From assembly GCA_017465865.1 (NCBI GenBank), contig JAFTVF010000012.1, forward strand, positions 26,608 through 90,607: DNA of 64,000 bases, given 5' to 3'. Below the pieces are notes generated by a model, which searched no databases, had not been told where the DNA came from, and worked only from the letters and a program-made list of their open reading frames with translations. The stretch is from Clostridia bacterium. GTDB lineage: Bacteria; Bacillota; Clostridia; Christensenellales; Borkfalkiaceae. Shown here piece by piece: positions 1 through 8,798 of the stretch (position 1 is the first letter of the stretch; every line of letters begins with the position of its first letter). The position numbers and the translations under genes are program-made.

Positions 1-1
1 A

Positions 2-871
2 AATACTTTTAAAGGCTATCGGGATTTTGCCAGCGAAACCCCGTTTGCGTTTTCTCGGCACAGCTCTATCGGTTGCGGCGGCAGCGCAAAAATCGCGTTT
101 TATCCGCGCAGCGTTGCGGAAACGACGGCGCTACTTCAAAAACTCGAAAGGGACGGGATACCCTATTTCGTCGTCGGGAATATGACGAATATCCTGCCCG
201 CCGACGAGGGCACGGACAAGGCGATCGTGTGTATGAAATCGCTAAACGGCGTGGCGGTGGCTGACTCGGCGTTCGTGTACGCAGGCGCGACGAGCGGCGC
301 GTTGTTATCGGCTTGTAAGCGCGCGAATAAGAGCGGCGCGGAGTTTTTGTCGGGCGTACCCTGTACGCTTGGCGGCGCGCTGTATATGAACGCGGGCGCG
401 GGCGGAGCGTATATTTCCGAGATCGTGGAAAGCGTGCTCGTATACGAGGGCGGCGAAACGCGGATACTTTCGGTGAAAGATTGCGCGTACTCGTATAAAA
501 AAAGCGCGTTTATGGAAAACGGCGGGGTGATCCTCGGCGCAAGCCTACGCCTTAAAACCGCGGACGCGGCGACGATAGAAACGCGTGAAGAGTACTATAA
601 AGACCGCAGAAAGCATCTGCCCAAGGGCAGGAGTATGGGCTGCGTGTTCAAAAACCCCGAGGGCGCGTTCGCGGGGGATCTGATCGAGAGGAGCGGTTTG
701 AAAGGACTGCGGCTCGGCGACGCCAAGGTATCGGAGGAGCACGCGAATTTTATCATCAACGACGGAAACGCCACGGCGCGGGATATACGCGCGCTCATTT
801 CTCTGATCAAAAACGCGGTATGGTCGCAATACGGCGTACGGCTGGAAGAAGAGATACGGTATCTGACTTAA
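2..871 (+). CDS. murB: UDP-N-acetylenolpyruvoylglucosamine reductase (MurB), 5' truncated
   Basis: The reading frame is open from base 2, so the N-terminus lies outside the window. MurB reduces enolpyruvyl-UDP-GlcNAc to UDP-MurNAc with NADPH and FAD in the cytosolic part of peptidoglycan synthesis. Visible family marks are the FAD-domain stretch VVGNMTNILPAD, the loop GVPCTLGGALYMNAGA, and the C-terminal SMGCVFKNPEG followed by AGDLIERSGLKGLR and SEEHANFIIN. In the classic enzyme the residue after the SxG of the VFKNP motif is the catalytic Ser; here it is Cys (codon 641-643). A PHP gene follows after 15 bp, preceded by AAAGGAG, suggesting an operon with whiA and dnaE. Family assignment is firm. 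Confidence 0.93.
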   Translation, partial: NTFKGYRDFASETPFAFSRHSSIGCGGSAKIAFYPRSVAETTALLQKLERDGIPYFVVGNMTNILPADEGTDKAIVCMKSLNGVAVADSAFVYAGATSGALLSACKRANKSGAEFLSGVPCTLGGALYMNAGAGGAYISEIVESVLVYEGGETRILSVKDCAYSYKKSAFMENGGVILGASLRLKTADAATIETREEYYKDRRKHLPKGRSMGCVFKNPEGAFAGDLIERSGLKGLRLGDAKVSEEHANFIINDGNATARDIRALISLIKNAVWSQYGVRLEEEIRYLT

Positions 872-886
872 CAAAGGAGCAACAAA

Positions 887-1663
887 GTGATTTTAACGGG
901 CGATTATCATACGCATACGCCGTATTCCCACGGCAAAAACACCGTGGACGAAAACGCGGCGCGGGCGAAAGAGCTGGGTTTGAAACAGATCGGGATATCC
1001 GATCACGGCTTTTCGCACGTGGCGTTCGGCGTACGAAGAAAACAGATCGAGGACTATAAAGCGGATTGCAAAGCGGCGACGGAAAAATACGGCGTGGAAG
1101 TGCTGGTGGGGATCGAAGCGAATATCCGCGGCGTGGACGGCAAAGCCGACTTAAAACTCGCCGATTATGAAAATTTCGATATTTATCTTTGCGGAAAGCA
1201 CGTCTTTATCTGGTACGATAAATTCACCGATTTTATCGGGTACGGTTGCGGAAATCTGTTTTCGGAAAAATTCCGCAAACGCCCCTCGGACAAGCTGATA
1301 AAGCGCAACACAAGAGCGTATATCAACACCATCAAAAACAACCCCATCGACGCGCTGACCCATATCGGCTTTCACTGCCCTGCGGACGTTGTAGAGGTAG
1401 CCAAATGCGCAGCCGATTACGGCACGTATATCGAACTCAATTCCAAGAAAACGCACCTGACGGACGAGGAGCTTTCCGAGATCGTCGCAAAAACGTCGGC
1501 GCGCTTTATCATAAATTCTGACGCGCATTCGGCGGATCGGGTTGGGGATATGCGGCTTGTCGAGGAACAGCTTGCGAGATTGAATTTCCCGAAAGACAGG
1601 ATCGATAATATAGACGGACGGTTTCCCGCATTCCGCTTTGCGGAGTTTAAGAAGCATTTATAA
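887..1663 (+). CDS. PHP-domain metal-dependent phosphatase (histidinol-phosphatase/YcdX-like)
   Basis: A 258-residue protein starting at GTG 887, with AAAGGAG about 10 bp upstream. It is a stand-alone PHP-fold hydrolase with the metal ligands of the family: DYHTHTPYSHG near the N-terminus, GISDHG, GIEANI, a central KHVF, HIGFHCP and the C-terminal NSDAHSADRVGD. Such proteins are phosphoesterases, and some are histidinol-phosphatases, but no his genes are nearby, so the substrate is unknown. It sits between murB and whiA, 10 bp before whiA, where many Clostridia carry rapZ and yvcK. PHP domain is certain; the reaction is not. Confidence 0.85.
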   Translation: MILTGDYHTHTPYSHGKNTVDENAARAKELGLKQIGISDHGFSHVAFGVRRKQIEDYKADCKAATEKYGVEVLVGIEANIRGVDGKADLKLADYENFDIYLCGKHVFIWYDKFTDFIGYGCGNLFSEKFRKRPSDKLIKRNTRAYINTIKNNPIDALTHIGFHCPADVVEVAKCAADYGTYIELNSKKTHLTDEELSEIVAKTSARFIINSDAHSADRVGDMRLVEEQLARLNFPKDRIDNIDGRFPAFRFAEFKKHL

Positions 1664-1673
1664 GAGAACGGAT

Positions 1674-2639
1674 ATGAATTTCACTTCGGATATCAAAAAA
1701 GAGATCATCAGCCGCGGTATCGGCGGCGGAACGGACGGGCTTGCCGAAAAAAAGGCGGGCATTTCCGCTTTTATCCGCACGAGCGGCGCGATGGGAGTGA
1801 AAGACGGTACGCCAACCTTTTTCATCGTCAGCGAAACCGAACCCGTAGCGGAATTTTTCACGACGGCGTTTTCGGAAACCTTCGCGACGGAATTGTTCAT
1901 CACCCACGCGACGATGGACAGAATGAGCGGACGGGACAAGCTGATCCTGCAATGCCCCGCGCAGAAGTCCGAGCAAATACTCAAAGAACTCGGTTTGCTC
2001 AAAAAAACGGGCGGGTTTAAGGACGGCGTTGCTGCCGCGCTCGCGTCCACGGAAAAACGACGGGTCGCGTATATCAAAGGCGCGTTTTTGGGCGGGGGGA
2101 GCTGTACGATCCCCGCGGAGGGCGGAAAATCGGGCTATCATCTCGAAATCGTGTTCTCCGACCGCAAAACCGCGCGGGATTTTTGTGGTCTGCTTGCGGA
2201 ATTCGAGCTGATTGCAAAGCTGACCGAACGCAAGGAAACGCAGGTCGTGTATATCAAGAGCAAGGAACAGATCTCCGATTTTCTTTCGGTGATCGGCGCG
2301 GAGGGCGCGTTGAAAAAATTCTCCGCGCTCGTTGAGAAACGGGACGAGGCAAACCGCAGCAACCGCGCACAAAACTGCATGGCGGGCAATGCGGATAAAA
2401 CGGCGATCGCCGCCGTAAAACAGGTGGTAGCCATTCAAAGGCTTATGGATACGGGCGGGATCGCGGAGCTGAGCGAGGACTTGAAAACGCTCGCGAAAGT
2501 AAGGGTGGAACAGCCGTCGAAGTCGTTACAAGAGCTTGCGGATATGCTGAAAGTGAGCAAGAGTTGCTTAAATCACCGTATGCGGAAGCTGATGGAAGAG
2601 GCGGAAAAGAAAAAGGAAGAAACGGAAGACAGATTATGA
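1674..2639 (+). CDS. whiA: DNA-binding protein WhiA
   Basis: A 321-residue protein starting at ATG 1674 (MNFTSDIKKEI), the usual WhiA N-terminus; a start further upstream would overlap the PHP gene. WhiA combines a degenerate LAGLIDADG homing-endonuclease-like fold with a C-terminal helix-turn-helix and affects division and chromosome segregation in Gram-positive bacteria. Visible are the central AYIKGAFLGGGSCTIP stretch and the C-terminal SLQELADMLKVSKSCLNHR helix-turn-helix. The stop codon overlaps the dnaE start (ATGA), implying translational coupling. Family assignment is firm. Confidence 0.93.
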   Translation: MNFTSDIKKEIISRGIGGGTDGLAEKKAGISAFIRTSGAMGVKDGTPTFFIVSETEPVAEFFTTAFSETFATELFITHATMDRMSGRDKLILQCPAQKSEQILKELGLLKKTGGFKDGVAAALASTEKRRVAYIKGAFLGGGSCTIPAEGGKSGYHLEIVFSDRKTARDFCGLLAEFELIAKLTERKETQVVYIKSKEQISDFLSVIGAEGALKKFSALVEKRDEANRSNRAQNCMAGNADKTAIAAVKQVVAIQRLMDTGGIAELSEDLKTLAKVRVEQPSKSLQELADMLKVSKSCLNHRMRKLMEEAEKKKEETEDRL

Positions 2640-5600
2640 CGGATTTTGTACATTTGCATTTGCATACGGAATACAGCCTTTTGGACGGCGCGGCGAAAGT
2701 GGACGATCTCGTGGATTATCTCGTAAAGAATAATATCAACGCCTGCGCGGTTACCGACCACGGGAATATGTACGCTTCGCTGTATTTCGCGGAAGAATGC
2801 GTAAAGAAAGGCATTAAATACATCATCGGCTGCGAGCTGTACGCAACGGACGACCATTTAGACAAGCGCCCCGGTACGAAAACGGAGCATATCGTTCTGC
2901 TCGCGAAAAACAAGACGGGCTATAAAAACATCGTCAAACTCGATTCCCTGTCCTATATCGACGGGTTTTACGGCAAACCCCGTATCAGCTACGATATGAT
3001 CAAAAAACACAGCGAGGGGGTCATTTGTCTTTCCGCGTGTCTGGCGGGCAGAATTCCCCAGCTCCTCATGCACGGCGATTACGAGGCGGCGAAGGCTTGG
3101 GCGGCGGATATGAAAGCCGTTTTCGGCGAGGATTTCTATATCGAACTGCAAGACCACGGCATCGCCGAGGAAAAACAGGTCATTCCCGACCTTATCAAGA
3201 TCGCAAGGGAGCTGGATATCCAGCTCGTCGCGACAAACGACGTGCATTATATCGAAAAATCGGACTGGGAAGCGCACGACGTATTGCTTTGTATCCAGAC
3301 GAAAAAAACGCTGGCAGAACCCAAGCGTATGAAATTCGAAACGCAGGAATTTTATATGAAATCGGGCGACGAAATGGCGGAGCTTTTCCATTACGCGCCC
3401 GAGGCGATCTCCAACACGCGCGTGATCGCGGATAAGATCGAAGAACCCGTTTTCGACCTCACGCCCAAGGGCGACCCGATCCGCGACACTTCGCTGATCC
3501 CGCTGTACAAGCCCGACGACGGCTCGACTTCGCCCGAATACCTCACCAAGCTCACTTGGGAGGGCTTGCCCAAACGTTACCCTGAAATTACGGACACCAT
3601 TCGTGAACGCGCGGAATACGAGCTGGGCATTATTATCAAAATGGGCTTCGCCGATTATTTCCTGATCGTTTGGGACTATATCAACTGGTCGCGGTTGCAC
3701 GATATCCCCGTAGGCCCCGGGCGCGGCTCGGGCGTGGGCAGTATCGTGGCGTATTCGATCGGGATCACCGACGTAGACCCTTTGAAGTACGACTTGATTT
3801 TCGAGCGTTTCCTCAACCCCGACCGCGTATCGATGCCCGACTTCGACGTGGACTTTTGCACCAAGCGCAGAATAGAAACCATCGAATACGTGCGTGAAAA
3901 ATACCACCCCGAAAACGTGGCGCAGATCGTTACGTTCGGTACGCTCGCTTCGCGCGCGGTTATCAAGGACGTAGGCCGCGTTATGGGCGTGCCGTATTCG
4001 GAAACGGACAAGGTCGCAAAGCTCATGGACGGCAAATCGACGATCGGCGAATTGCTGGGATTGAAGATACCCAAGCTCGAAAAACAGCTCGCCGCGGAAG
4101 AAAACGAAGAAAAACGCGCGGAATTACAGAAAAAGCTCAACGAACAGAAACAGAAAAAGAACCCCGAATTTATCGAGGTGTACGAAACGAACGCCGAACT
4201 CAAACAGGTTATCGACATGGGCTTAAAGCTCGAAGGCATGCCCAAAAACACCTCCGAGCACGCGGCGGGCGTCGTGATCTGTAACAAGGTGCTTTCGGAC
4301 AACGTACCGCTTGCCAGAAACGGCGAGGATATCGTAACGCAGTTCGACATGAAAGAGGTCGAGGCGGTCGGGATGCTGAAAATGGACTTTTTGGCGCTCA
4401 CCACCTTGACGGATATCCAAAACACCCTCGATTATATCAAGATCGGCAAGGGGATAGACGTCGATTTCAATAAGATCGGGTTGGACGTGCCCGAAGCATA
4501 TCAGCTCATCTCGTCGGGGGATACCGACGCGGTGTTCCAGCTCGAACAAGGCGGTATGAAGAAGTTTATGAAAGAGCTTCAACCGAGCTGTTTGGAAGAC
4601 CTGATCGCGGGTATTTCGTTGTATCGTCCAGGACCTATGGATTTCATTCCGACCTATATCCGTAACAAACACAACCCCGATATGATCGTGTACGACACGC
4701 CCTATCTCGAACCGATCCTGAAAAATTCCTACGGCGTTATCGTGTATCAGGAACAGGTAATGCAGATTTTCCAACAGCTCGCGGGCTACACCTACGGTCA
4801 AGCCGACCTCGTTCGCCGCGCCATGGCGAAAAAGAAGAAAAAAGAGCTGATGGAGCAGAAAGACAAATTCATTTACGGCGCGCCCGCAGAGGGGATCACG
4901 GGCTGTGTATCCAAGGGTATTCCCGCGGAGATCGCGGCAAAGATCTTCGGGGATATGGAAAGTTTCGCGTCCTACGCGTTCAACAAATCCCACGCGGCGG
5001 CGTACGCCGTCGTGGCGTACCGCACGGCGTATTTGAAATATTTCTATCCCAAGGAATTTTTGGCGGGTATCCTCAACGACCGTATCGATAAGATTGAAGA
5101 AATTTCCAAGTACATTATGTACATGAAAGAAAAGAACATCGCCGTTCTGCCCCCCGATATCAACAAATCGAAAGATATTTTCTGGGTAGAGGGCAACGGG
5201 CTTCGTATCGGTCTTGGCGCGCTCCGCGGCGTCGGTCAGGACGCGATCGCGGCGGTTATCAAGGAACGCGAGGAAAACGGCTTGTTTCAGGACTTTGCCG
5301 ATTTCGTTGCGCGCTGTTCGAAATACGTCAACAAGCGTATCGTTGAAAGCCTTATCTACGCGGGCGCGTTCGATTGCTTTGGCTATGCCCGCTCGCAGTT
5401 CGCGGCGGTGTACGAAGAAGCGCTGATGCGCGTGAACGCGCGTGATAAACAAAAAGCGGGGGATCAGCTTTCCCTGTTCGGCAGTATTATCGAAGAACAG
5501 GCGATCGATATTCGCTTTCCCGATATCCCCGAATACGAAACGATGGAAAAGCTTTCCAAGGAAAAATCCGTACTCGGCGTATACGTCAGCGGACACCCGT

Positions 5601-6256
5601 TTGAGAAATTCCTGCCCTATTTCAAGGACAGAACCTTTAACTGTTCGATGCTCAATGCCTACGAGGAGAACGAAGAAACGGGCGAAAAGAAATATACGGA
5701 GATCGAAGACGGTCAGCAGATCACCATGGGCGGTATGATCGCGGCGTTCAAGAAGCTGAAAACGCGCAGCGGCTCGTTTATGGCGTTCGTAACCGTTGAG
5801 GATTTGTACGGCTCGATCGAGTGCGTGTGCTTCCCGAAAGTATACGAGCGTATGCGGAATTTCCTCGAAAACGACCGCGTGGTTTCCCTGTCGGGGAAAA
5901 TCAGTATCGAGGAAGAAAAACAGCCCGTCATCATCGTGGACAGGATCTCGGAATTCAACCTCGACGAGCCGACGGATAGACAAGCCGTAGCGCATACCCA
6001 TACCGAAACGGCGCGAAAACCCGCGCCCGTGCAGAAATCGGACGCGGAAAAACGGCTGTGGCTGAACGTTACCGAGCTGGAAGAGGAGGATATCGAAGAG
6101 CTTTTGGAAACCCTTTCTTTCTACGTCGGCGAAACGCCCGTGTATTTCGTGAAAGACGGAAAGAAGATGCTCTGTTCGCAAAAGGTCGCGCTCGGCAAAG
6201 CGCTGATGGCGGAGCTGGCGAGCTTTTTATCGGAAAATTGTATTAAACTTACTTAA
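2636..6256 (+). CDS. dnaE: DNA polymerase III alpha subunit, DnaE type
   Basis: A 1206-residue family C replicative polymerase. The start at ATG 2636 overlaps the whiA stop and gives MTDFVHLHLHTEYSLLDG, the expected N-terminal PHP domain. The palm motif PDFDVDF with two catalytic Asp lies at residues 401-407. The C-terminal part carries the fingers (IVYQEQVMQI), helix-hairpin-helix and an OB-fold (QITMGGMIAAFKKLKTRSG). There is no inserted DnaQ-type exonuclease, and zinc-finger PolC features are absent, so this is the DnaE1/DnaE3-like form; a PolC elsewhere is likely but not visible here. It follows whiA directly, the usual Clostridia order before pfkA. Confidence 0.96.
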   Translation: MTDFVHLHLHTEYSLLDGAAKVDDLVDYLVKNNINACAVTDHGNMYASLYFAEECVKKGIKYIIGCELYATDDHLDKRPGTKTEHIVLLAKNKTGYKNIVKLDSLSYIDGFYGKPRISYDMIKKHSEGVICLSACLAGRIPQLLMHGDYEAAKAWAADMKAVFGEDFYIELQDHGIAEEKQVIPDLIKIARELDIQLVATNDVHYIEKSDWEAHDVLLCIQTKKTLAEPKRMKFETQEFYMKSGDEMAELFHYAPEAISNTRVIADKIEEPVFDLTPKGDPIRDTSLIPLYKPDDGSTSPEYLTKLTWEGLPKRYPEITDTIRERAEYELGIIIKMGFADYFLIVWDYINWSRLHDIPVGPGRGSGVGSIVAYSIGITDVDPLKYDLIFERFLNPDRVSMPDFDVDFCTKRRIETIEYVREKYHPENVAQIVTFGTLASRAVIKDVGRVMGVPYSETDKVAKLMDGKSTIGELLGLKIPKLEKQLAAEENEEKRAELQKKLNEQKQKKNPEFIEVYETNAELKQVIDMGLKLEGMPKNTSEHAAGVVICNKVLSDNVPLARNGEDIVTQFDMKEVEAVGMLKMDFLALTTLTDIQNTLDYIKIGKGIDVDFNKIGLDVPEAYQLISSGDTDAVFQLEQGGMKKFMKELQPSCLEDLIAGISLYRPGPMDFIPTYIRNKHNPDMIVYDTPYLEPILKNSYGVIVYQEQVMQIFQQLAGYTYGQADLVRRAMAKKKKKELMEQKDKFIYGAPAEGITGCVSKGIPAEIAAKIFGDMESFASYAFNKSHAAAYAVVAYRTAYLKYFYPKEFLAGILNDRIDKIEEISKYIMYMKEKNIAVLPPDINKSKDIFWVEGNGLRIGLGALRGVGQDAIAAVIKEREENGLFQDFADFVARCSKYVNKRIVESLIYAGAFDCFGYARSQFAAVYEEALMRVNARDKQKAGDQLSLFGSIIEEQAIDIRFPDIPEYETMEKLSKEKSVLGVYVSGHPFEKFLPYFKDRTFNCSMLNAYEENEETGEKKYTEIEDGQQITMGGMIAAFKKLKTRSGSFMAFVTVEDLYGSIECVCFPKVYERMRNFLENDRVVSLSGKISIEEEKQPVIIVDRISEFNLDEPTDRQAVAHTHTETARKPAPVQKSDAEKRLWLNVTELEEEDIEELLETLSFYVGETPVYFVKDGKKMLCSQKVALGKALMAELASFLSENCIKLT

Positions 6257-6323
6257 AATTATACAAAACTTTCTGTAATTTGTAGAAAACTTACTCTAAA
6301 TTGAAAAAATCGCTTAAAAATAT

Positions 6324-6351
6324 TTGTTTTTTTCGAAAGATTTGCTATAAT
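6324..6351 (+). promoter_or_regulatory. Predicted sigma-A promoter of pfkA
   Basis: TTGTTT at 6324-6329 and TATAAT at 6346-6351, 16 bp apart, with TGC directly before the -10 (extended -10). It lies in the 159-bp gap between dnaE and pfkA; the rest of the gap is AT-rich and shows no gene and no clear dnaE terminator. Confidence 0.7.
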
Positions 6352-6415
6352 ATATTTGTGAGAGAAATTAAGGGCGAAAATCGTTGAAATTTAACGAATG
6401 CAGAGGTAGAAGAGT

Positions 6416-7378
6416 ATGAAACGAATCGGTTTATTGACGAGCGGCGGCGACGCGCCCGGTATGAACGCGGCGATCCGCGCGGTCGTTCGTTCGGGACTTT
6501 ATTTCGGAATGGAAGTTTTCGGGATCGAGCGCGGGTATTCGGGCTTGATGGAAGATAACGTCGTGCCTATGGAAATGCGCAGCGTGTCGAATATCGTACA
6601 GTGCGGCGGTACGAAGCTGCGTACGGCAAGATGCTTGGAAATGCTGACGAAAGAGGGTCAAAAGCAAGCGGTGGCAACCCTTGAAAAGCACGGCATCGAG
6701 GGGCTTGTCGTCATCGGCGGCGACGGTTCGTTCCGCGGCGCGAAAGTGCTCAGCGAGGAATACGGCGTGCCGACGATCGGTATCCCCGGCACGATCGACA
6801 ACGACTTGGAATATACCGATTATACGCTCGGCTTTGATACGGCGGTGAATACCTGTTTGGATATCATCAACAAGCTCCGCGATACGATGACCTCGCACGA
6901 GCGCGTTTCCGTCGTAGAGGTTATGGGCAGACATTGCGGCGACATCGCGCTTTACAGCGGTATCGCTTCGGGCGCGGAAATTATCGTCGTTCCCGAGATC
7001 GCGTTCGATATGGACGAGATCGTTATGCGTATCAACCGTTCCCGCGCCAACGGCAAACACTCGAATATTATCGTCGTAGCGGAGGGCGTTATGGACGCGG
7101 AGCAGTTCGCGCGGCAGTTGCAGTCGGTAACGAAGCACTCCGTTCGTCCTACCTGTATCGGGCACGTACAGCGCGGCGGTTCGCCCTCGATGGCAGACCG
7201 AATGCTGGCGGCACAGTTCGGGAATAAAGCGGTGCGGCTTCTCAACGACGGGCTTGGCAACCGCGTAGTCGGTATCCGCAACAACAAGATTATCGATATG
7301 GATATCATCGAAGCGGTATCTATGAAGAAAACTTTCAACTACGAACTGTATGAAACTTTGCAAATGATCTCTATGTAA
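6416..7378 (+). CDS. pfkA: ATP-dependent 6-phosphofructokinase
   Basis: A 320-residue enzyme phosphorylating fructose 6-phosphate to fructose 1,6-bisphosphate, the committed step of glycolysis. The family signature is complete: GGDAPGMNAAIRAVVR at the N-terminus, VIGGDGSFRGA, the catalytic PGTIDNDL, VEVMGRHCGDIA and GHVQRGGSP. Length matches the bacterial ATP enzyme. The start has AGAGG 8 bp upstream. It has its own promoter and is followed by a hairpin terminator, so it is probably monocistronic; pyk lies at 22-24 kb in the opposite direction instead of directly downstream as in many Firmicutes. Confidence 0.97.
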   Translation: MKRIGLLTSGGDAPGMNAAIRAVVRSGLYFGMEVFGIERGYSGLMEDNVVPMEMRSVSNIVQCGGTKLRTARCLEMLTKEGQKQAVATLEKHGIEGLVVIGGDGSFRGAKVLSEEYGVPTIGIPGTIDNDLEYTDYTLGFDTAVNTCLDIINKLRDTMTSHERVSVVEVMGRHCGDIALYSGIASGAEIIVVPEIAFDMDEIVMRINRSRANGKHSNIIVVAEGVMDAEQFARQLQSVTKHSVRPTCIGHVQRGGSPSMADRMLAAQFGNKAVRLLNDGLGNRVVGIRNNKIIDMDIIEAVSMKKTFNYELYETLQMISM

Positions 7379-7384
7379 CAGAAT

Positions 7385-7415
7385 AGACCGTTTTTTCAAA
7401 GCGGTCTTTCTTTTT
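7385..7415 (+). terminator. Intrinsic terminator after pfkA
   Basis: AGACCG (7385-7390) pairs with CGGTCT (7402-7407) across an 11-nt loop and is followed by TTCTTTTT. Confidence 0.7.
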
Positions 7416-7479
7416 GCGCGGTTTGGGTGAACGCTTAGAGAAAATTTTGTAAAAATAGGAAAAATTTTTCGTTTTGGTA

Positions 7480-7508
7480 TTGAAAAACGGAAAAAAGTGG
7501 TTTATAAT
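7480..7508 (+). promoter_or_regulatory. Predicted sigma-A promoter of the PfkB-family kinase
   Basis: TTGAAA at 7480-7485 and TATAAT at 7503-7508, separated by 17 bp, about 50 bp upstream of the start codon at 7561. Confidence 0.78.
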
Positions 7509-7560
7509 ATATTGTGTCAGAATAAAATGATTTGATAAGGCGGAAAAGGAGCACAGGCAA

Positions 7561-8484
7561 ATGGTATTGACGGTATGTATGAGTCCTTCCACGGACGTAA
7601 CGATCGAGCTTGACGCGTTGAACGTAGGGAAAACGAATATAGTCAAAAGCAAAACGATCACTTTCGGCGGAAAGGCTTTGAACGTTGCGATCGGGGTAAA
7701 AAGGCTGGGCGCGGATGCGTATACGACGGGCTTAATGTATAACGAAAACGGGTACACGTTCGAAAACGCGCTCGATAAAGAGGGCGTACCGTTTACTTTC
7801 GTTTGGAACAAAGGCCGCGTTCGCGAAAACTATAAATTCATCGACAACCGTTCGATGCTGACGGAAGTCAACGACGTAGGCGAAGAGGTCGGCAAGGAAA
7901 AGACGGAAGAAGTCCTCGGTATGGTCCGCATGCTCTCGGCGCGCAGCGGCGTTACCGTGTTATCGGGCGGCTTGCCCCGCGGCGTGGACGAAAACTATTA
8001 CGGCAAGCTCGCGCGGGCTGTGGATAAGCGATCGTTAAAAATCGTAGACGCGTCGGGGCAGCGTATGTTCTCCGCCTTAAACGAGGGGGTGGATCTTGTC
8101 AAACCCAACCTCGACGAGCTGGAAAATACCCTCGGCAGGCGCATTGCCGACAAAGAGGATATGCTGACGGCGTGTTACGAGCTTTTGGACCGCGGCGCAA
8201 AGCGGGTACTACTCTCGCTTGGAAAGCAAGGCGCGGTGATCACCGACGGCACGCAGAGCTATTACTGTAAGAGCCTCAACGTCGCGGTGAACTCGACGGT
8301 CGGCGCGGGCGACGGTATGGTCGCGGCGGCGGCGATCAAGCTGGAACAAGGCGCGCCTCTGCAAGAAATTTTGCGCGCGGGCGTTGCGGCGGGCACGGCA
8401 ACGGTGATGACGGTAGGAAAGCTGTCTTTTACCAAAGAAAAATATAACGAGGTGTGGAATAACCTGCACGTCAGTCAAATATAA
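7561..8484 (+). CDS. PfkB-family sugar-phosphate kinase, probably 1-phosphofructokinase
   Basis: A 307-residue ribokinase-fold kinase starting at ATG 7561 with AAAAGGAG upstream. It shows the glycine-rich substrate motif FGGKALNVAIGVKRLG and the C-terminal anion-hole/catalytic-base motif STVGAGDGMVA. Length and layout resemble FruK (1-phosphofructokinase) and LacC (tagatose-6-phosphate kinase). In those enzymes the first motif usually reads GGKGINV, here GGKALNV. No PTS fructose transporter or FruR-like regulator is next to it, so the substrate cannot be fixed. It is bracketed by its own promoter and a strong terminator. Confidence 0.85.
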   Translation: MVLTVCMSPSTDVTIELDALNVGKTNIVKSKTITFGGKALNVAIGVKRLGADAYTTGLMYNENGYTFENALDKEGVPFTFVWNKGRVRENYKFIDNRSMLTEVNDVGEEVGKEKTEEVLGMVRMLSARSGVTVLSGGLPRGVDENYYGKLARAVDKRSLKIVDASGQRMFSALNEGVDLVKPNLDELENTLGRRIADKEDMLTACYELLDRGAKRVLLSLGKQGAVITDGTQSYYCKSLNVAVNSTVGAGDGMVAAAAIKLEQGAPLQEILRAGVAAGTATVMTVGKLSFTKEKYNEVWNNLHVSQI

Positions 8485-8494
8485 AAAAAGAAAG

Positions 8495-8533
8495 AAAAAG
8501 TCCGAAAAACGAGTACTGTTTTACGGACTTTTT
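8495..8533. terminator. Strong terminator after the PfkB kinase (works both ways)
   Basis: AAAAAGTCCG (8495-8504) is perfectly complementary to CGGACTTTTT (8524-8533) with a 19-nt loop; the T and A tracts allow termination in both directions. Confidence 0.8.
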
Positions 8534-8536
8534 GCG

Positions 8537-8547
8537 TATAATATAAT
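8537..8547 (+). promoter_or_regulatory. Overlapping -10 elements before a structured RNA
   Basis: Two overlapping TATAAT boxes (8537-8542 and 8542-8547) lie just past the terminator. For the second, TTTACG at 8520-8525 could serve as a weak -35 at 16 bp. This would start a transcript near base 8554. Confidence 0.5.
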
Positions 8548-8549
8548 AT

Positions 8550-8778
8550 GCTTAACGAAAAGAACCTTTTTTCTTTCTTCGGGGAAAGGAACGGGGAAAA
8601 CCGACTTTTAACGATGGGCTATCGTGCGGTTGGCAATAATCGCGGAAGACGAAGAAAAAAGGAAAGCTACGAAAGCAAAAACGGTTAGGGGCGCTTTGCA
8701 ACTTTCAGGTTGCAAAGCCGCACGACTGCGAGAAACGGATTTCGTATAATACGACCGCGGCGAAAGTCGCGGTTTTTC
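8550..8778 (+). ncRNA. Candidate structured RNA or leader ending in a terminator
   Basis: About 230 bases without a convincing ORF but with nested helices. CCTTTTTT plus CTTCG at 8565-8581 pair with CGAAG and AAAAAAGG at 8650-8662. Inside lie AACCG/CGGTT (8599-8603, 8627-8631) and ACGAT/ATCGT (8611-8615, 8621-8625). A 10-bp perfect hairpin follows at 8693-8718, then ACCGCGGC-GAAA-GTCGCGGT plus TTTTT (8754-8777), a textbook terminator. It ends 21 bp before the DUF308-like gene, so it could be a free small RNA or a riboswitch-like leader of that gene. I do not recognise the family. Confidence 0.5.
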
Positions 8779-8798
8779 AGATAACGGGTGAGGTGGCT

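Noticed and set aside
4223-6181. A 652-codon open frame on the minus strand inside dnaE
   Set aside because: It mirrors the codon structure of dnaE and has no recognisable domain or ribosome site.
8550-8778. Identification of the structured RNA as 6S or SRP RNA
   Set aside because: No closing end-to-end helix as in 6S and no SRP apical loop motif were found.
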